A DNA stretch of 7,380 bases from Sunxiuqinia sp963974515 (GCF_963974515.1 NZ_CAXBDD010000138.1:1-7380); one strand, 5' to 3'; counted from the first letter of the stretch, positions 1 to 6,932 are shown. Translations and numbers: made by a program. Notes: generated from the sequence alone by a model not told the origin.

Positions 1-5
1 GTATT

Positions 6-407
6 TTATTCAGGGAAACGTCCAAATTTATTTATTGCTTCCAGCGACTCATCCCAACATGCTTTATTTGAGACGAAAATATGTGCATTAGGTCGTTTTT
101 CTAAATTAGTATCTAAACATCCTGCTGGAACAACTAAAAGTTTACCTTCCATTTGCAAATTGGGCAAAGCTGAACCACAATTTGTACAAAAGGCTTTCAC
201 ATGATCACTTTTTGGCGGTTGATATGTTTTAATTTCCGTTTCTGTTTTTATCCAACTTAGTTTAGCTGTTGTCGAAAATAAATTTGCAGCATGAGCTGAC
301 CCCGTATCTTTCCTACAATATCTGCAATGACATAAATAAAAACTCTCAAAGTCACCTAAAACTTTAAATTTAATTCCTTTGCACAAACAAGAACCAAAGT
401 ATTCCAT
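6..407 (-). CDS. GFA / CENP-V-fold zinc-binding protein
   Basis: This is a 133-residue protein of the glutathione-dependent formaldehyde-activating (Gfa/CENP-V) fold, whose members are small cytosolic zinc proteins of mostly unproven function. All seven expected zinc-ligand cysteines are visible: a CxC near the N-terminus (C7, C9), a CHCRYC cluster (C26, C28, C31) and a late CxxC (C74, C77, in FCTNCGSALP). In characterised Gfa the first and last pairs hold a structural zinc and the middle cluster the second zinc. The length is normal for the family and the frame is intact from ATG to TAA. No Shine-Dalgarno sequence is seen. The gene is AT-rich (about 34% G+C over 1-420) and unlike its neighbours, suggesting acquisition. 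The family assignment is firm. Activity on S-hydroxymethylglutathione is not, because many members have no known substrate and glutathione is uncommon in Bacteroidota. Confidence 0.88.
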   Translation of the reverse strand: MEYFGSCLCKGIKFKVLGDFESFYLCHCRYCRKDTGSAHAANLFSTTAKLSWIKTETEIKTYQPPKSDHVKAFCTNCGSALPNLQMEGKLLVVPAGCLDTNLEKRPNAHIFVSNKACWDESLEAINKFGRFPE

Positions 408-510
408 ATGATAAGACTCATTTATAAATTATGAATTTAGTCGAAATCCTTTTTCTAGTATTAACCTAATTTCTAATTCTTTTCTAGCATATACTCTCCA
501 ATCTTCTAAA

Positions 511-1122
511 TCAGCGTGGGTTTTCAGTAGGCTTTTTGATTTCCACTTCGAAGTTGGTTTCCACAAAATCAACCAGTTCGGCAAAGAAAACTACAAATTC
601 CTGCTTAATCAGTTCGTAGTCCTGCCGGAGTACCTCCAGGGCAAAGTCGGCTTCTTCGGGCAGGCTGGTGCGGCGGCCCATAATGGCCAGCGATTGCCAA
701 ATCCCTTCCAATCCGGCATAGGACTCGAGCCGCTTATGCTGAATGAGAAAAGGCAAAAACAACTTCACACGCAGCGGAAGCAGGCCGAAATTGGACAGCA
801 AAATGGCGTGGACATGCTTGGAAAACTGGCGCAGGGGATAAATGGAATACTGCCGCCAGCCAACAGCCAGGAAATGGTCGAAAATCACATCAGTCACAAT
901 GCCGGAGTACCGGCCATAATTGGTTTTGAAGCGACTGGCACAATCCTTTACCAGCGGATGGCGATCGGTAAACCAGTCGATTTGCCGATGAAGCAAAACC
1001 CCGGTTCGCACGGCCAGAGGATACTGCTGATATTGATTGCCTTTCACATAGTCACCAATGAAATTGCCAACCAAAATCGATTCATCCTCGCCCGAAAGAT
1101 AGAGATGCGCCAAATAATTCAT
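511..1122 (-). CDS. acpH: Acyl carrier protein phosphodiesterase, AcpH family
   Basis: This 203-residue protein resembles E. coli AcpH (193 residues), which removes the 4'-phosphopantetheine arm from holo-ACP to give apo-ACP in the cytosol. The N-terminus MNYLAHLYLS is the family hallmark. It is followed by GNFIGDYVKG (D24), LLHRQIDWFTD (H45, D49, D53) and TDVIFDHFLA (D78, D82, H83), the metal-binding His/Asp residues of an all-helical HD-like fold. The start at 1122 is fixed because the hallmark begins with this Met. The C-terminal 15 or so residues (EVEIKKPTENPR) are polar and extend past the conserved fold. The gene is transcribed divergently from the sugar kinase, with 114 bases between the start codons. 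Its 5' coding part has about 56% G+C, while its 3' end drifts to under 40% towards the AT-rich GFA region. The family call is firm. The exact substrate is by homology, and the physiological role of AcpH is unclear even in E. coli. Confidence 0.87.
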   Translation of the reverse strand: MNYLAHLYLSGEDESILVGNFIGDYVKGNQYQQYPLAVRTGVLLHRQIDWFTDRHPLVKDCASRFKTNYGRYSGIVTDVIFDHFLAVGWRQYSIYPLRQFSKHVHAILLSNFGLLPLRVKLFLPFLIQHKRLESYAGLEGIWQSLAIMGRRTSLPEEADFALEVLRQDYELIKQEFVVFFAELVDFVETNFEVEIKKPTENPR

Positions 1123-1200
1123 CCCCTAAATTACCCATTTTTATCTTGAAACCTTGTTGTACATCAGGTTTTCTGATCCGCTGTTCTCAATAATTCTTTT

Positions 1201-1208
1201 TACATTTG
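1201..1208 (+). promoter_or_regulatory. Bacteroidota -7 promoter element for the kinase/oxidoreductase unit
   Basis: TACATTTG is an exact match to the Bacteroidota primary-sigma -7 consensus TAnnTTTG. It lies 28 bases before the kinase ATG, which would give a leader of roughly 20 bases. No convincing TTG-type -33 element is found 19-21 bases upstream, so the promoter may be weak or activator-dependent. The motif is seen directly; its use as a promoter is inferred. Confidence 0.5.
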
Positions 1209-1236
1209 GTTAACCAATCAAAATAAACCTAATGAG

Positions 1237-2151
1237 ATGCGAAAAATAGTTGCTGCCGTTGGCGAATTGCTATGGGACTTATTGCCAGGGGGCAAAGTTT
1301 TGGGAGGTGCTCCCGCCAACTTCATCTACCGTATGAATTCCTTTGGCGACATGGGACAACTGATCACCCGAATTGGTGACGACGATTTGGGTGACGAAGC
1401 ACTTGAACGGATTCGCCAGCTGGAACTCTCCGAGCGAAATATTCAGATCGACCCAGCTTACCCAACCGGAACCGTGCAGGTCAGGCTCAACAAGCAGGGC
1501 ATTCCGGACTACACCATCCATGAGCAAGTGGCTTACGACAACCTGGAAGCTACCCCGGCGGCACTGGAGCTCGCTCGCCATGTCGACTGTGTTTGTTTCG
1601 GCACCCTCATTCAGCGAACCAAACAAGCGCGCGAAGCCGTCCGTCAGCTACTGCTGGCTGCCAAAGAAGCCACCTTATTCTATGATATCAACCTGCGAAA
1701 AGACTGTTACACGACGGAAATTATTGAGGAAAGCCTTCATCTGACCCACATCCTGAAAATAAACGACGAAGAACTGATCAGACTGAAAGAACTACTTAAG
1801 CTTGAATCGGACACCCTCAAAGGCTTGGCCGGTGAACTGATCTTAGACTATCACCTGCAAATGGTATTGGGAACGCTCGGCGAAAAAGGTGCCTTTGTGC
1901 TGTCCGATACCGGCGAATACCACCACGACCCGGGCTACCGGGTAACACTTGCCGACACCGTCGGATCGGGCGATGCCTGCTCGGCTGGTTTTATTCACCA
2001 GTTGCTGCAAGGAAAGTCGCCGGAGGAAGCCCTGAAATTCGGTAACGCCACAGGCGCCAAAGTAGCCACAACCATTGGCGGAACCCAGCCTGTTTCGAAA
2101 AAGGAAATTGAAGCCTTCCAGCGAGAAAAACACGAACGTATCGAAAAGTAA
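1237..2151 (+). CDS. PfkB-family sugar kinase, fructokinase type
   Basis: This is a 304-residue cytosolic ribokinase/PfkB-fold kinase, a normal length for bacterial fructokinases, which phosphorylate fructose to fructose-6-phosphate with ATP. The order of motifs is canonical: an N-terminal beta strand VAAVGELLWDLLP, the sugar-binding glycine motif GGAPANF (residues 23-29), FYDINLRKD in the middle, and the C-terminal PfkB signature DTVGSGDACSAGF. In that signature D246 is the expected catalytic base and the GSGD glycines form the anion hole. GELLWD and DINLR point to the bacterial fructokinase branch rather than ribokinase or adenosine kinase, but substrate cannot be fixed from sequence alone. 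The ATG at 1237 starts exactly at the conserved first strand. The overlapping ATG at 1232 is out of frame. The oxidoreductase follows after 28 bases, so the two are probably co-transcribed. Confidence 0.9.
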   Translation: MRKIVAAVGELLWDLLPGGKVLGGAPANFIYRMNSFGDMGQLITRIGDDDLGDEALERIRQLELSERNIQIDPAYPTGTVQVRLNKQGIPDYTIHEQVAYDNLEATPAALELARHVDCVCFGTLIQRTKQAREAVRQLLLAAKEATLFYDINLRKDCYTTEIIEESLHLTHILKINDEELIRLKELLKLESDTLKGLAGELILDYHLQMVLGTLGEKGAFVLSDTGEYHHDPGYRVTLADTVGSGDACSAGFIHQLLQGKSPEEALKFGNATGAKVATTIGGTQPVSKKEIEAFQREKHERIEK

Positions 2152-2179
2152 CCCAGACGAAACCACTAAACACCACAGT

Positions 2180-3511
2180 ATGACCACCAACAGACGAAAC
2201 TTCATTAAAAAAACAAGCGCCGCAGCCCTTGGCGCAGCATCCATTCCCGCATTTTCAAACTACCTGCACGGAGCCGTCGCTCCCTCCGACCAAGTGAACG
2301 TTGCCCTGATTGGCTGCCGAAACATGGGCTTTGGCATTTTACAACACCACCTGACCATGCCCGGGGTGAACTGTGTTGCCTTGTGCGACATCGATCAGAA
2401 TGTGCTGGAAGAAAAGGCGGCGATTGTTGACCGTGATTTCGGACAGCAGCCCAAATTGTATGGTGACTTCCGCAACGTACTCGAGAACAAGGATATTGAC
2501 GCCGTGATTGTAGGAACACCCGACCACTGGCACTGCCTGCCGACCATTTATGCCCTGCAGGCCGGCAAGGATGTGTACGTGGAAAAGCCCATGGCCAATA
2601 GCATAGAAGAATGTAACCTGATGGTGAAGGCAGCCAAACGTTACAACAAACAGTTTGTCCAGGTGGGCCAGCAACAGCGTAGCGGACAGCACTGGAACCA
2701 GATCAACCAGTTGATTAAAGAAGGACGAATTGGCAAGCTTCGGAAAACAAACGTCTGGGGCAATTTTAATTATGGCATCGGCCAGCTTAAAAAGCCTGAC
2801 ACCGCTGTTCCGGCAGGCGTTGATTTCAACATGTGGCTGGGACCTGCCAAAGAACGCTCCTTCAACCCCACCCGCTTTCATGGCAGCTGGCGCATGTTTT
2901 GGGATTATGGCGGCGGGCTGGTTACCGACTGGGGAGTCCACCTGATCGACATGGCCTTTTGGGCCAAAGACATCAGCGCACCGCCCAAATCCATCATGGC
3001 CTCGGGCGGCAACTTGTCGTTTCCCGACCACAACCACGAAACCTTCGACACCATGTCGGTCATTTTCCAGTTTGAAGACAATTACGCCGTCACTTGGGAG
3101 CACACTGCCGGTACCCAAAACGGGCCCTGGGACCAAAACTACGGGCTGGCGTTTGTGGGCGACCTGGGAACCATTGTTGCTGATCGCGCAGGTTTCAAGG
3201 TGATCCCGGAGTGGGACAACGACAAAGAAGCAGGCAAAACTGAACCAATGGAAAAACAAGTTCAGGGCGAGAACCATGCCGAGCATGTGCAGAATTTTGT
3301 GCAATGTATCCGCAAGCGCGAGCAACCCGTTTGCACGCCTGAAATCGGGCGGGCCGTTGCTGTGGCTGCACACAGCGCCAACATCGCCATTCGATCGGGC
3401 GCAGGACTCCTGCACTGGGATGACCAACAAGGCCGGTTTAGGAACAGCGACGCGGCCAATGCGTACGTCGTTCCGGAGTACCGTGCACCGTGGAAACTCC
3501 CAGAGGTATAG
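2180..3511 (+). CDS. Tat-exported Gfo/Idh/MocA family oxidoreductase
   Basis: This is a 443-residue NAD(P)-dependent dehydrogenase of the Gfo/Idh/MocA superfamily, probably acting on a sugar or cyclitol. An N-terminal twin-arginine signal is visible: NRRNFIKK (R5, R6), then a mildly hydrophobic, Ala-rich stretch (13-25) ending near GAVA (31-34). Export to the periplasm in a folded, cofactor-loaded state is therefore inferred. The Rossmann domain starts with VNVALIGCRNMG (39-50), a variant glycine loop, followed by GTPDHWH and the family motif EKP (135-137, K136 the expected catalytic lysine). The second domain carries TDWGVHLIDMAFW, with D250 and H254 in the active-site position. The frame is open upstream to 2075, but the ATG at 2180 is chosen because the Tat motif begins there and the longer version would overlap the kinase. 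It is not a GH109 glycosidase: the EKP motif is intact and the GH109-type sequence is absent. The substrate is unknown. Confidence 0.9.
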   Translation: MTTNRRNFIKKTSAAALGAASIPAFSNYLHGAVAPSDQVNVALIGCRNMGFGILQHHLTMPGVNCVALCDIDQNVLEEKAAIVDRDFGQQPKLYGDFRNVLENKDIDAVIVGTPDHWHCLPTIYALQAGKDVYVEKPMANSIEECNLMVKAAKRYNKQFVQVGQQQRSGQHWNQINQLIKEGRIGKLRKTNVWGNFNYGIGQLKKPDTAVPAGVDFNMWLGPAKERSFNPTRFHGSWRMFWDYGGGLVTDWGVHLIDMAFWAKDISAPPKSIMASGGNLSFPDHNHETFDTMSVIFQFEDNYAVTWEHTAGTQNGPWDQNYGLAFVGDLGTIVADRAGFKVIPEWDNDKEAGKTEPMEKQVQGENHAEHVQNFVQCIRKREQPVCTPEIGRAVAVAAHSANIAIRSGAGLLHWDDQQGRFRNSDAANAYVVPEYRAPWKLPEV

Positions 3512-3525
3512 TTTATGAAGGAAGG

Positions 3526-3547
3526 AAGCCTCAGGCTTAGTTTTTTT
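3526..3547 (+). terminator. Intrinsic terminator after the oxidoreductase
   Basis: The arms AAGCC (3526-3530) and GGCTT (3534-3538) form a five-pair stem with a TCA loop, followed by AG and seven T residues (3541-3547). It begins 15 bases after the oxidoreductase stop codon. The right arm and T-tract overlap the stop codon and last codons of the facing transporter gene. The minus-strand version lacks a T-run, so it should act in one direction only. The stem is short, hence moderate confidence. Confidence 0.5.
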
Positions 3548-4436
3548 GTCCCAGGCGGGCTTTGCCCACTGAGATGATCAACACCCCGACAATGGTAATT
3601 CCGCCACCGATCAGCTGATGGGGCAATGGTAAGGTTTGAAAGTAAAGGTAACTCCCGAGCAACACAAAAACGCCCTTCAAACTTTGGACGATGGAAGACT
3701 TGGACACTTCGATGTAGCGGAACGAGTAATAAATCGTCAGGATAGCCAGGAAAGGCCCGAGCGTTGCACCAATGGCAATATTGATCAGCGGCCTCATTGG
3801 AATCACCAATGATTGTCCATATACGAAAAACATGATCAGCGAGAACACGAACAGCCAGACCACCCGGTTGGTAATTAGCAACTCGGGGGTCATGGTTTTC
3901 ACATTCATTTTGACCACCAGCGAGGCCGTCGCTGCGAAGATCGCATTGATCAGAACCATGCCCGTACCCGGAATAAATAGATCGGCCAAGGTGGTGCCTC
4001 CCTGGTAGCTAATGATAAACGCACCAATCAATGCCAATAAGGCGCCAAACGATTCGAGCCAGGTAAAACGCTCGTGCAAAAACACAATGCCCATACCCGT
4101 GAGGATGACCGGAAACAGGTTGCCAATAAAGGACGTAACTGCCGGATCTGGAATAATCTGAATGGACAGGAAAAAACTTGTGGTGGTCAGGATTTCCAGA
4201 ATACCCAGCAAACCCAAAATTCGCCACTGCCGTTTCGATAAATGCGCAATAGCCCGATGACTTCCTGTTCTGAACAGCCATGCCACACTCAGCACCAGCG
4301 CAATGAAAAACCAGTAAACACCAAACTGTGTGAGGTGCACCTCGTTTAATGCCGCCTTGCTGAAAATGTAAATGTTTGAAAAGGCAATCGTGGCGATGGC
4401 CGCAAAAAGGTATCCTTTAAACCGGTCTGACTTCAT
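3537..4436 (-). CDS. DMT superfamily transporter, EamA domain
   Basis: This is a 299-residue inner-membrane protein with about ten hydrophobic segments in two repeated EamA halves, the usual size and layout of drug/metabolite transporters. The first half runs from YLFAAIATIAFSNIYIFSKA to a characteristic end, VFLHERFTWLESFGALLALI, with the expected Glu-Arg after TM4. The second half runs from GTGMVLINAIFAATASLVV to GGGITIVGVLIISVGKA. There the equivalent Glu is missing (GSYLYFQTLPLPHQ), which may matter for function. The start is set at 4436 (MKSDRFKGYL) rather than 4463. The longer version would add a cysteine-rich, non-family nonapeptide and would place the -7 promoter element inside the gene. 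The gene converges on the oxidoreductase with 25 bases between stop codons. EamA proteins export or import amino acids, nucleotide sugars or other metabolites; the substrate here is not predictable. Confidence 0.88.
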   Translation of the reverse strand: MKSDRFKGYLFAAIATIAFSNIYIFSKAALNEVHLTQFGVYWFFIALVLSVAWLFRTGSHRAIAHLSKRQWRILGLLGILEILTTTSFFLSIQIIPDPAVTSFIGNLFPVILTGMGIVFLHERFTWLESFGALLALIGAFIISYQGGTTLADLFIPGTGMVLINAIFAATASLVVKMNVKTMTPELLITNRVVWLFVFSLIMFFVYGQSLVIPMRPLINIAIGATLGPFLAILTIYYSFRYIEVSKSSIVQSLKGVFVLLGSYLYFQTLPLPHQLIGGGITIVGVLIISVGKARLGQKN

Positions 4437-4440
4437 GCGG

Positions 4441-4448
4441 CAAAGATA
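4441..4448 (-). promoter_or_regulatory. -7 promoter element of the transporter gene, implying a leaderless mRNA
   Basis: Read on the minus strand this is TATCTTTG followed by C, an exact TAnnTTTG match. It ends only four bases before the ATG at 4436. As Bacteroidota transcripts start about five to seven bases after this element, the mRNA would begin at or next to the start codon. No good -33 TTG lies at the usual spacing. The motif also decides the start codon, because the upstream in-frame ATG at 4463 would not be transcribed. Confidence 0.55.
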
Positions 4449-4515
4449 ACAAAGAGCAGGCACTTGGCACGGAAGGTAACGAAAAATTCAAGCGTCAAAG
4501 CGGATAATTAAGCCA

Positions 4516-4546
4516 TTGACACTCAAATATATTTTTCGTAAATTGA
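4516..4546 (+). promoter_or_regulatory. Probable promoter of the malic enzyme gene
   Basis: A perfect TTGACA (4516-4521) is followed after 17 bases by TAAATT (4539-4544), a partial -10. Read by Bacteroidota rules, the same bases give a TTG -33 element and, 20 bases on, TAAATTGA, an imperfect TAnnTTTG. A second partial -7 candidate, TATTTTTC (4530-4537), is spaced too close to the TTG. Transcription would start near 4550, giving a short A-rich leader before the ATG at 4568. No Shine-Dalgarno sequence is present. Confidence 0.4.
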
Positions 4547-4567
4547 TTAGACAAAAATCAGCCTACC

Positions 4568-6853
4568 ATGAAAAATTCAGTTTACGAAGATGCCTTATGG
4601 TATCACCAAAAAGGCCGTCCCGGCAAAATCGAAGTCATTCCCACCAAACCTCACGACACGCAATACGATCTGTCGCTGGCCTATACGCCCGGCGTGGCCC
4701 AGCCCTGTCGCGAAATTCAGCAAAATCCGGACGACGTTTACAAGTACACCTCCAAGGGAAACCTGGTGGCTGTAATTTCCAATGGCACCGCTGTTTTGGG
4801 TCTGGGCGACATTGGTCCGCTGGCCGGCAAACCCGTGATGGAAGGAAAAGGCATGCTTTTCAAAATTTTTGCCGATGTCGATGTCTTCGATATTGAAGTC
4901 GCGGAAAAAGATCCGGCGAAACTGATTGAGGTAGTCAAAGCCATTGCACCAACCTTTGGCGGCATCAACCTCGAAGACATCAAGGCGCCCGAATGTTTTG
5001 AAATTGAAGAAAAGCTGAAAGAGGCCCTCGACATTCCGGTTTTTCACGATGATCAGCATGGCACCGCCATCATTTCGGCTGCAGGCTTGCTCAATGCGCT
5101 GGAACTGAACGGAAAGAAAATCGACGAAATACAGGTGGTGATAAATGGCGCCGGAGCAGCGGCAATTTCCTGCGCCAAATTGTATCTCAGCCTGGGCGTG
5201 AACAAAGAAAATGTGGTGATGCTCGACAGCAAAGGGGTGCTAAACAACGCGCGCACGGACCTGAATGCTTCGAAACAACAGTTTGTCACTTTCAAAGCAA
5301 TTAGCACCCTAAAGGAAGCGATGGCTGGTGCTGATGTTTTCTTAGGCCTGTCCGTCGGCAATGTCGTGTCGGTTGAAATGATTCAATCGATGGCTAAAGA
5401 TCCCATTGTTTTTGCGATGGCCAACCCTACGCCTGAGATCAGCTATGAAGAGGCCACGACCGCCCGCAAAGATGTGATCATGGCCACCGGTCGCAGCGAC
5501 TACCCCAATCAAATCAACAATGTGCTGGGCTTTCCCTTCATTTTCCGCGGGGCGCTGGATGTGCGGGCGCGAACCATCAACGAGGAAATGAAGATTGCTG
5601 CTGTCAAGGCACTGGCCGATCTGGCTAAAAAGTATGTCCCGGAGTTGGTCACCAAGGCTTACAACATGGAAAACATCGTATTCGGCCGCGACTACATCAT
5701 CCCCAAACCACTGGATCCGCGACTCATCACCACCGTTTCGCCGGCTGTGGCCCGCGCGGCTATGGACTCGGGTGTAGCCGGCAAACCCATTTCCGACTGG
5801 GAAGAATACGAAAGGGAACTCGGTACCCGCTTGGGCCTGGAGAACAAGCTGATTATGACCATATGCAATAAGGCGAAAAAAAATCCGAAGCGGGTGGTTT
5901 TTGCCGATGCCAACAACCTGAAAATGCTAAAAGCTGCCCGTTTTGTGGTTGATCAGGGAATCGCCAAACCCATCTTGCTGGGCAGCAGAAAAGCCATTGA
6001 GAAAATTCTGGCCGAAAATAAACTCGAGCTGTCCGATGTCCCCATCATCGATATTTTCAGGGATATCTCCGACAATCGGAGACATGAACTGGCGCAGGTG
6101 CTTTTTGAAAAAAGGAAACGCAAAGGCATGAGTTTCGAAGAGGCACTCGAAAGAATGTACAACCACGACTATTTTGGCTGCCTGATGGTGGAGACCGGCG
6201 AAGCCGATGCGTTTATCTCGGGCTTCTCACGCAAATATGCCGACACCATTCGACCCGCTTTACAAGTAATCGGTACAAAAGAGGATTTTCATCATATCGC
6301 CGGAATGTACATTCTGCTCACCCAGAAAGGTCCTTTGTTCCTGGCCGATACTACAGTCAATTCCGATCCAGCCCCACAGGTCATTGCCGACACTACCGTA
6401 CTGGTTGCCAACGAAGTGAGGCGGTTTAAAATTGAACCTCGGATTGCGATCCTGAGCTATTCAAACTTTGGCGCGTTTAAAGGCAAAGGTAGTCCTGTGC
6501 GGGCCAGCGAGGCAGTAAAAATCCTGCACCAAAATTACCCCGACTTGATGGTCGACGGTGAAATGCAAGCCAATTATGCCCTAAACGGCACCCTGCGAAA
6601 CCGTAAGTTTCCCTTTACCAAACTGGGCGAACAGGACGCCAACGTATTGATTTGTCCTAACCTGAGTTCGGGTAATATTCTGTACAAAGTGTTGCAGGAA
6701 CTGGGTACGGCTAAAGCCATTGGACCCATTTTGCTAGGCATGAAAAAGTCGGTCCACGTGTTGCAGATGGAAAGCTCGGTACGCGAAATTGTGAACCTGG
6801 TGGCCATTGCCGTGGTGGATGCCCAGGAAGCTGAAGAAAAAACGACTGATTAG
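4568..6853 (+). CDS. maeB: Malic enzyme with C-terminal phosphotransacetylase-like domain (MaeB type)
   Basis: This is a 761-residue cytosolic enzyme, close to the length of E. coli MaeB (759). It oxidatively decarboxylates malate to pyruvate, normally with NADP, supplying pyruvate and NADPH. The malic N-domain has LSLAYTPGVAQPC (Y39 the catalytic tyrosine) and GDIGPLAGKPVMEGK (K94 the catalytic lysine). Metal ligands lie in NLEDIKAP (E136, D137) and HDDQHGTA (D161, D162). The cofactor domain has the loop NGAGAAAISCA (GAGAAA 194-199) and later FAMANPTPEI and GRSDYPNQINNVLGFP. From about residue 430 there is a phosphotransacetylase-like domain: GFSRKYADTIRPALQVIG, LADTTVNSDP, LSYSNFGAF, VDGEMQANYAL and CPNLSSGNILYKVLQELG. 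In known MaeB proteins this domain binds acetyl-CoA for allosteric inhibition and does not catalyse acetyl transfer. Here the canonical Pta DLSRG is replaced by VLQME (731-735), in line with that. NADP preference is inferred from family. The gene is probably monocistronic, with its own promoter and a strong terminator. Confidence 0.95.
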   Translation: MKNSVYEDALWYHQKGRPGKIEVIPTKPHDTQYDLSLAYTPGVAQPCREIQQNPDDVYKYTSKGNLVAVISNGTAVLGLGDIGPLAGKPVMEGKGMLFKIFADVDVFDIEVAEKDPAKLIEVVKAIAPTFGGINLEDIKAPECFEIEEKLKEALDIPVFHDDQHGTAIISAAGLLNALELNGKKIDEIQVVINGAGAAAISCAKLYLSLGVNKENVVMLDSKGVLNNARTDLNASKQQFVTFKAISTLKEAMAGADVFLGLSVGNVVSVEMIQSMAKDPIVFAMANPTPEISYEEATTARKDVIMATGRSDYPNQINNVLGFPFIFRGALDVRARTINEEMKIAAVKALADLAKKYVPELVTKAYNMENIVFGRDYIIPKPLDPRLITTVSPAVARAAMDSGVAGKPISDWEEYERELGTRLGLENKLIMTICNKAKKNPKRVVFADANNLKMLKAARFVVDQGIAKPILLGSRKAIEKILAENKLELSDVPIIDIFRDISDNRRHELAQVLFEKRKRKGMSFEEALERMYNHDYFGCLMVETGEADAFISGFSRKYADTIRPALQVIGTKEDFHHIAGMYILLTQKGPLFLADTTVNSDPAPQVIADTTVLVANEVRRFKIEPRIAILSYSNFGAFKGKGSPVRASEAVKILHQNYPDLMVDGEMQANYALNGTLRNRKFPFTKLGEQDANVLICPNLSSGNILYKVLQELGTAKAIGPILLGMKKSVHVLQMESSVREIVNLVAIAVVDAQEAEEKTTD

Positions 6854-6873
6854 GTTCATCCTTTTCCAATGTT

Positions 6874-6913
6874 GTCCTGATGCCGGTGTATAACCTACTT
6901 CAGGACTTTTTTT
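6874..6913 (+). terminator. Strong intrinsic terminator after maeB
   Basis: A perfect seven-pair stem, GTCCTGA (6874-6880) with TCAGGAC (6900-6906), is followed directly by seven T residues (6907-6913). The 19-base loop can fold further through GGT/ACC (6885-6887 with 6893-6895). It starts 20 bases after the maeB stop codon, so maeB transcription should end before the next gene. Confidence 0.8.
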
Positions 6914-6916
6914 GTG

Positions 6917-6932
6917 TGTGACATTCATCACA
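6917..6932. promoter_or_regulatory. Crp/Fnr-family operator (TGTGA-N6-TCACA)
   Basis: TGTGA (6917-6921) and TCACA (6928-6932) are perfect inverted half-sites separated by six bases, the classical Crp consensus. The symmetry extends outward by two further Watson-Crick pairs beyond one mismatch (6914-6935 overall). The site is centred at 6924.5, immediately downstream of the maeB terminator T-run. It lies about 41 bases before the start point predicted from the -7-like element at 6954, the standard class II activator position. The palindrome is seen directly; binding by a Crp/Fnr-family protein and activation of the downstream gene are inferred. Confidence 0.6.

Noticed and set aside
420..429. 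AT-only palindrome ATTTATAAAT upstream of the GFA gene
   Set aside because: It is low-complexity sequence without a matching promoter layout and gives no support for an operator.
451..487. Two TTTTCTAG copies (451-458 and 480-487) in the AT-rich spacer
   Set aside because: They are only eight bases, low complexity and unrelated to any element boundary, so expected by chance in DNA of about 20-30% G+C.
694..1149. A 151-codon plus-strand frame opposite acpH
   Set aside because: The minus strand carries unmistakable AcpH motifs. The plus-strand product has no family features and runs into the divergent intergenic region.
2075..2179. Upstream extension of the oxidoreductase frame
   Set aside because: It would overlap the kinase and put 35 charged residues ahead of a Tat motif that begins immediately after the ATG at 2180.
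2339..3430. A 363-codon open frame on the minus strand opposite the oxidoreductase
   Set aside because: It lies wholly antisense to a gene with clear family motifs, has no recognisable domain and no promoter, and such frames are common opposite GC-rich codons.
2180..3511. GH109 alpha-N-acetylgalactosaminidase, which shares the fold and Tat leader
   Set aside because: The oxidoreductase motif EKP and the DWGVHLID segment are intact, whereas GH109 enzymes have a different sequence at these positions.
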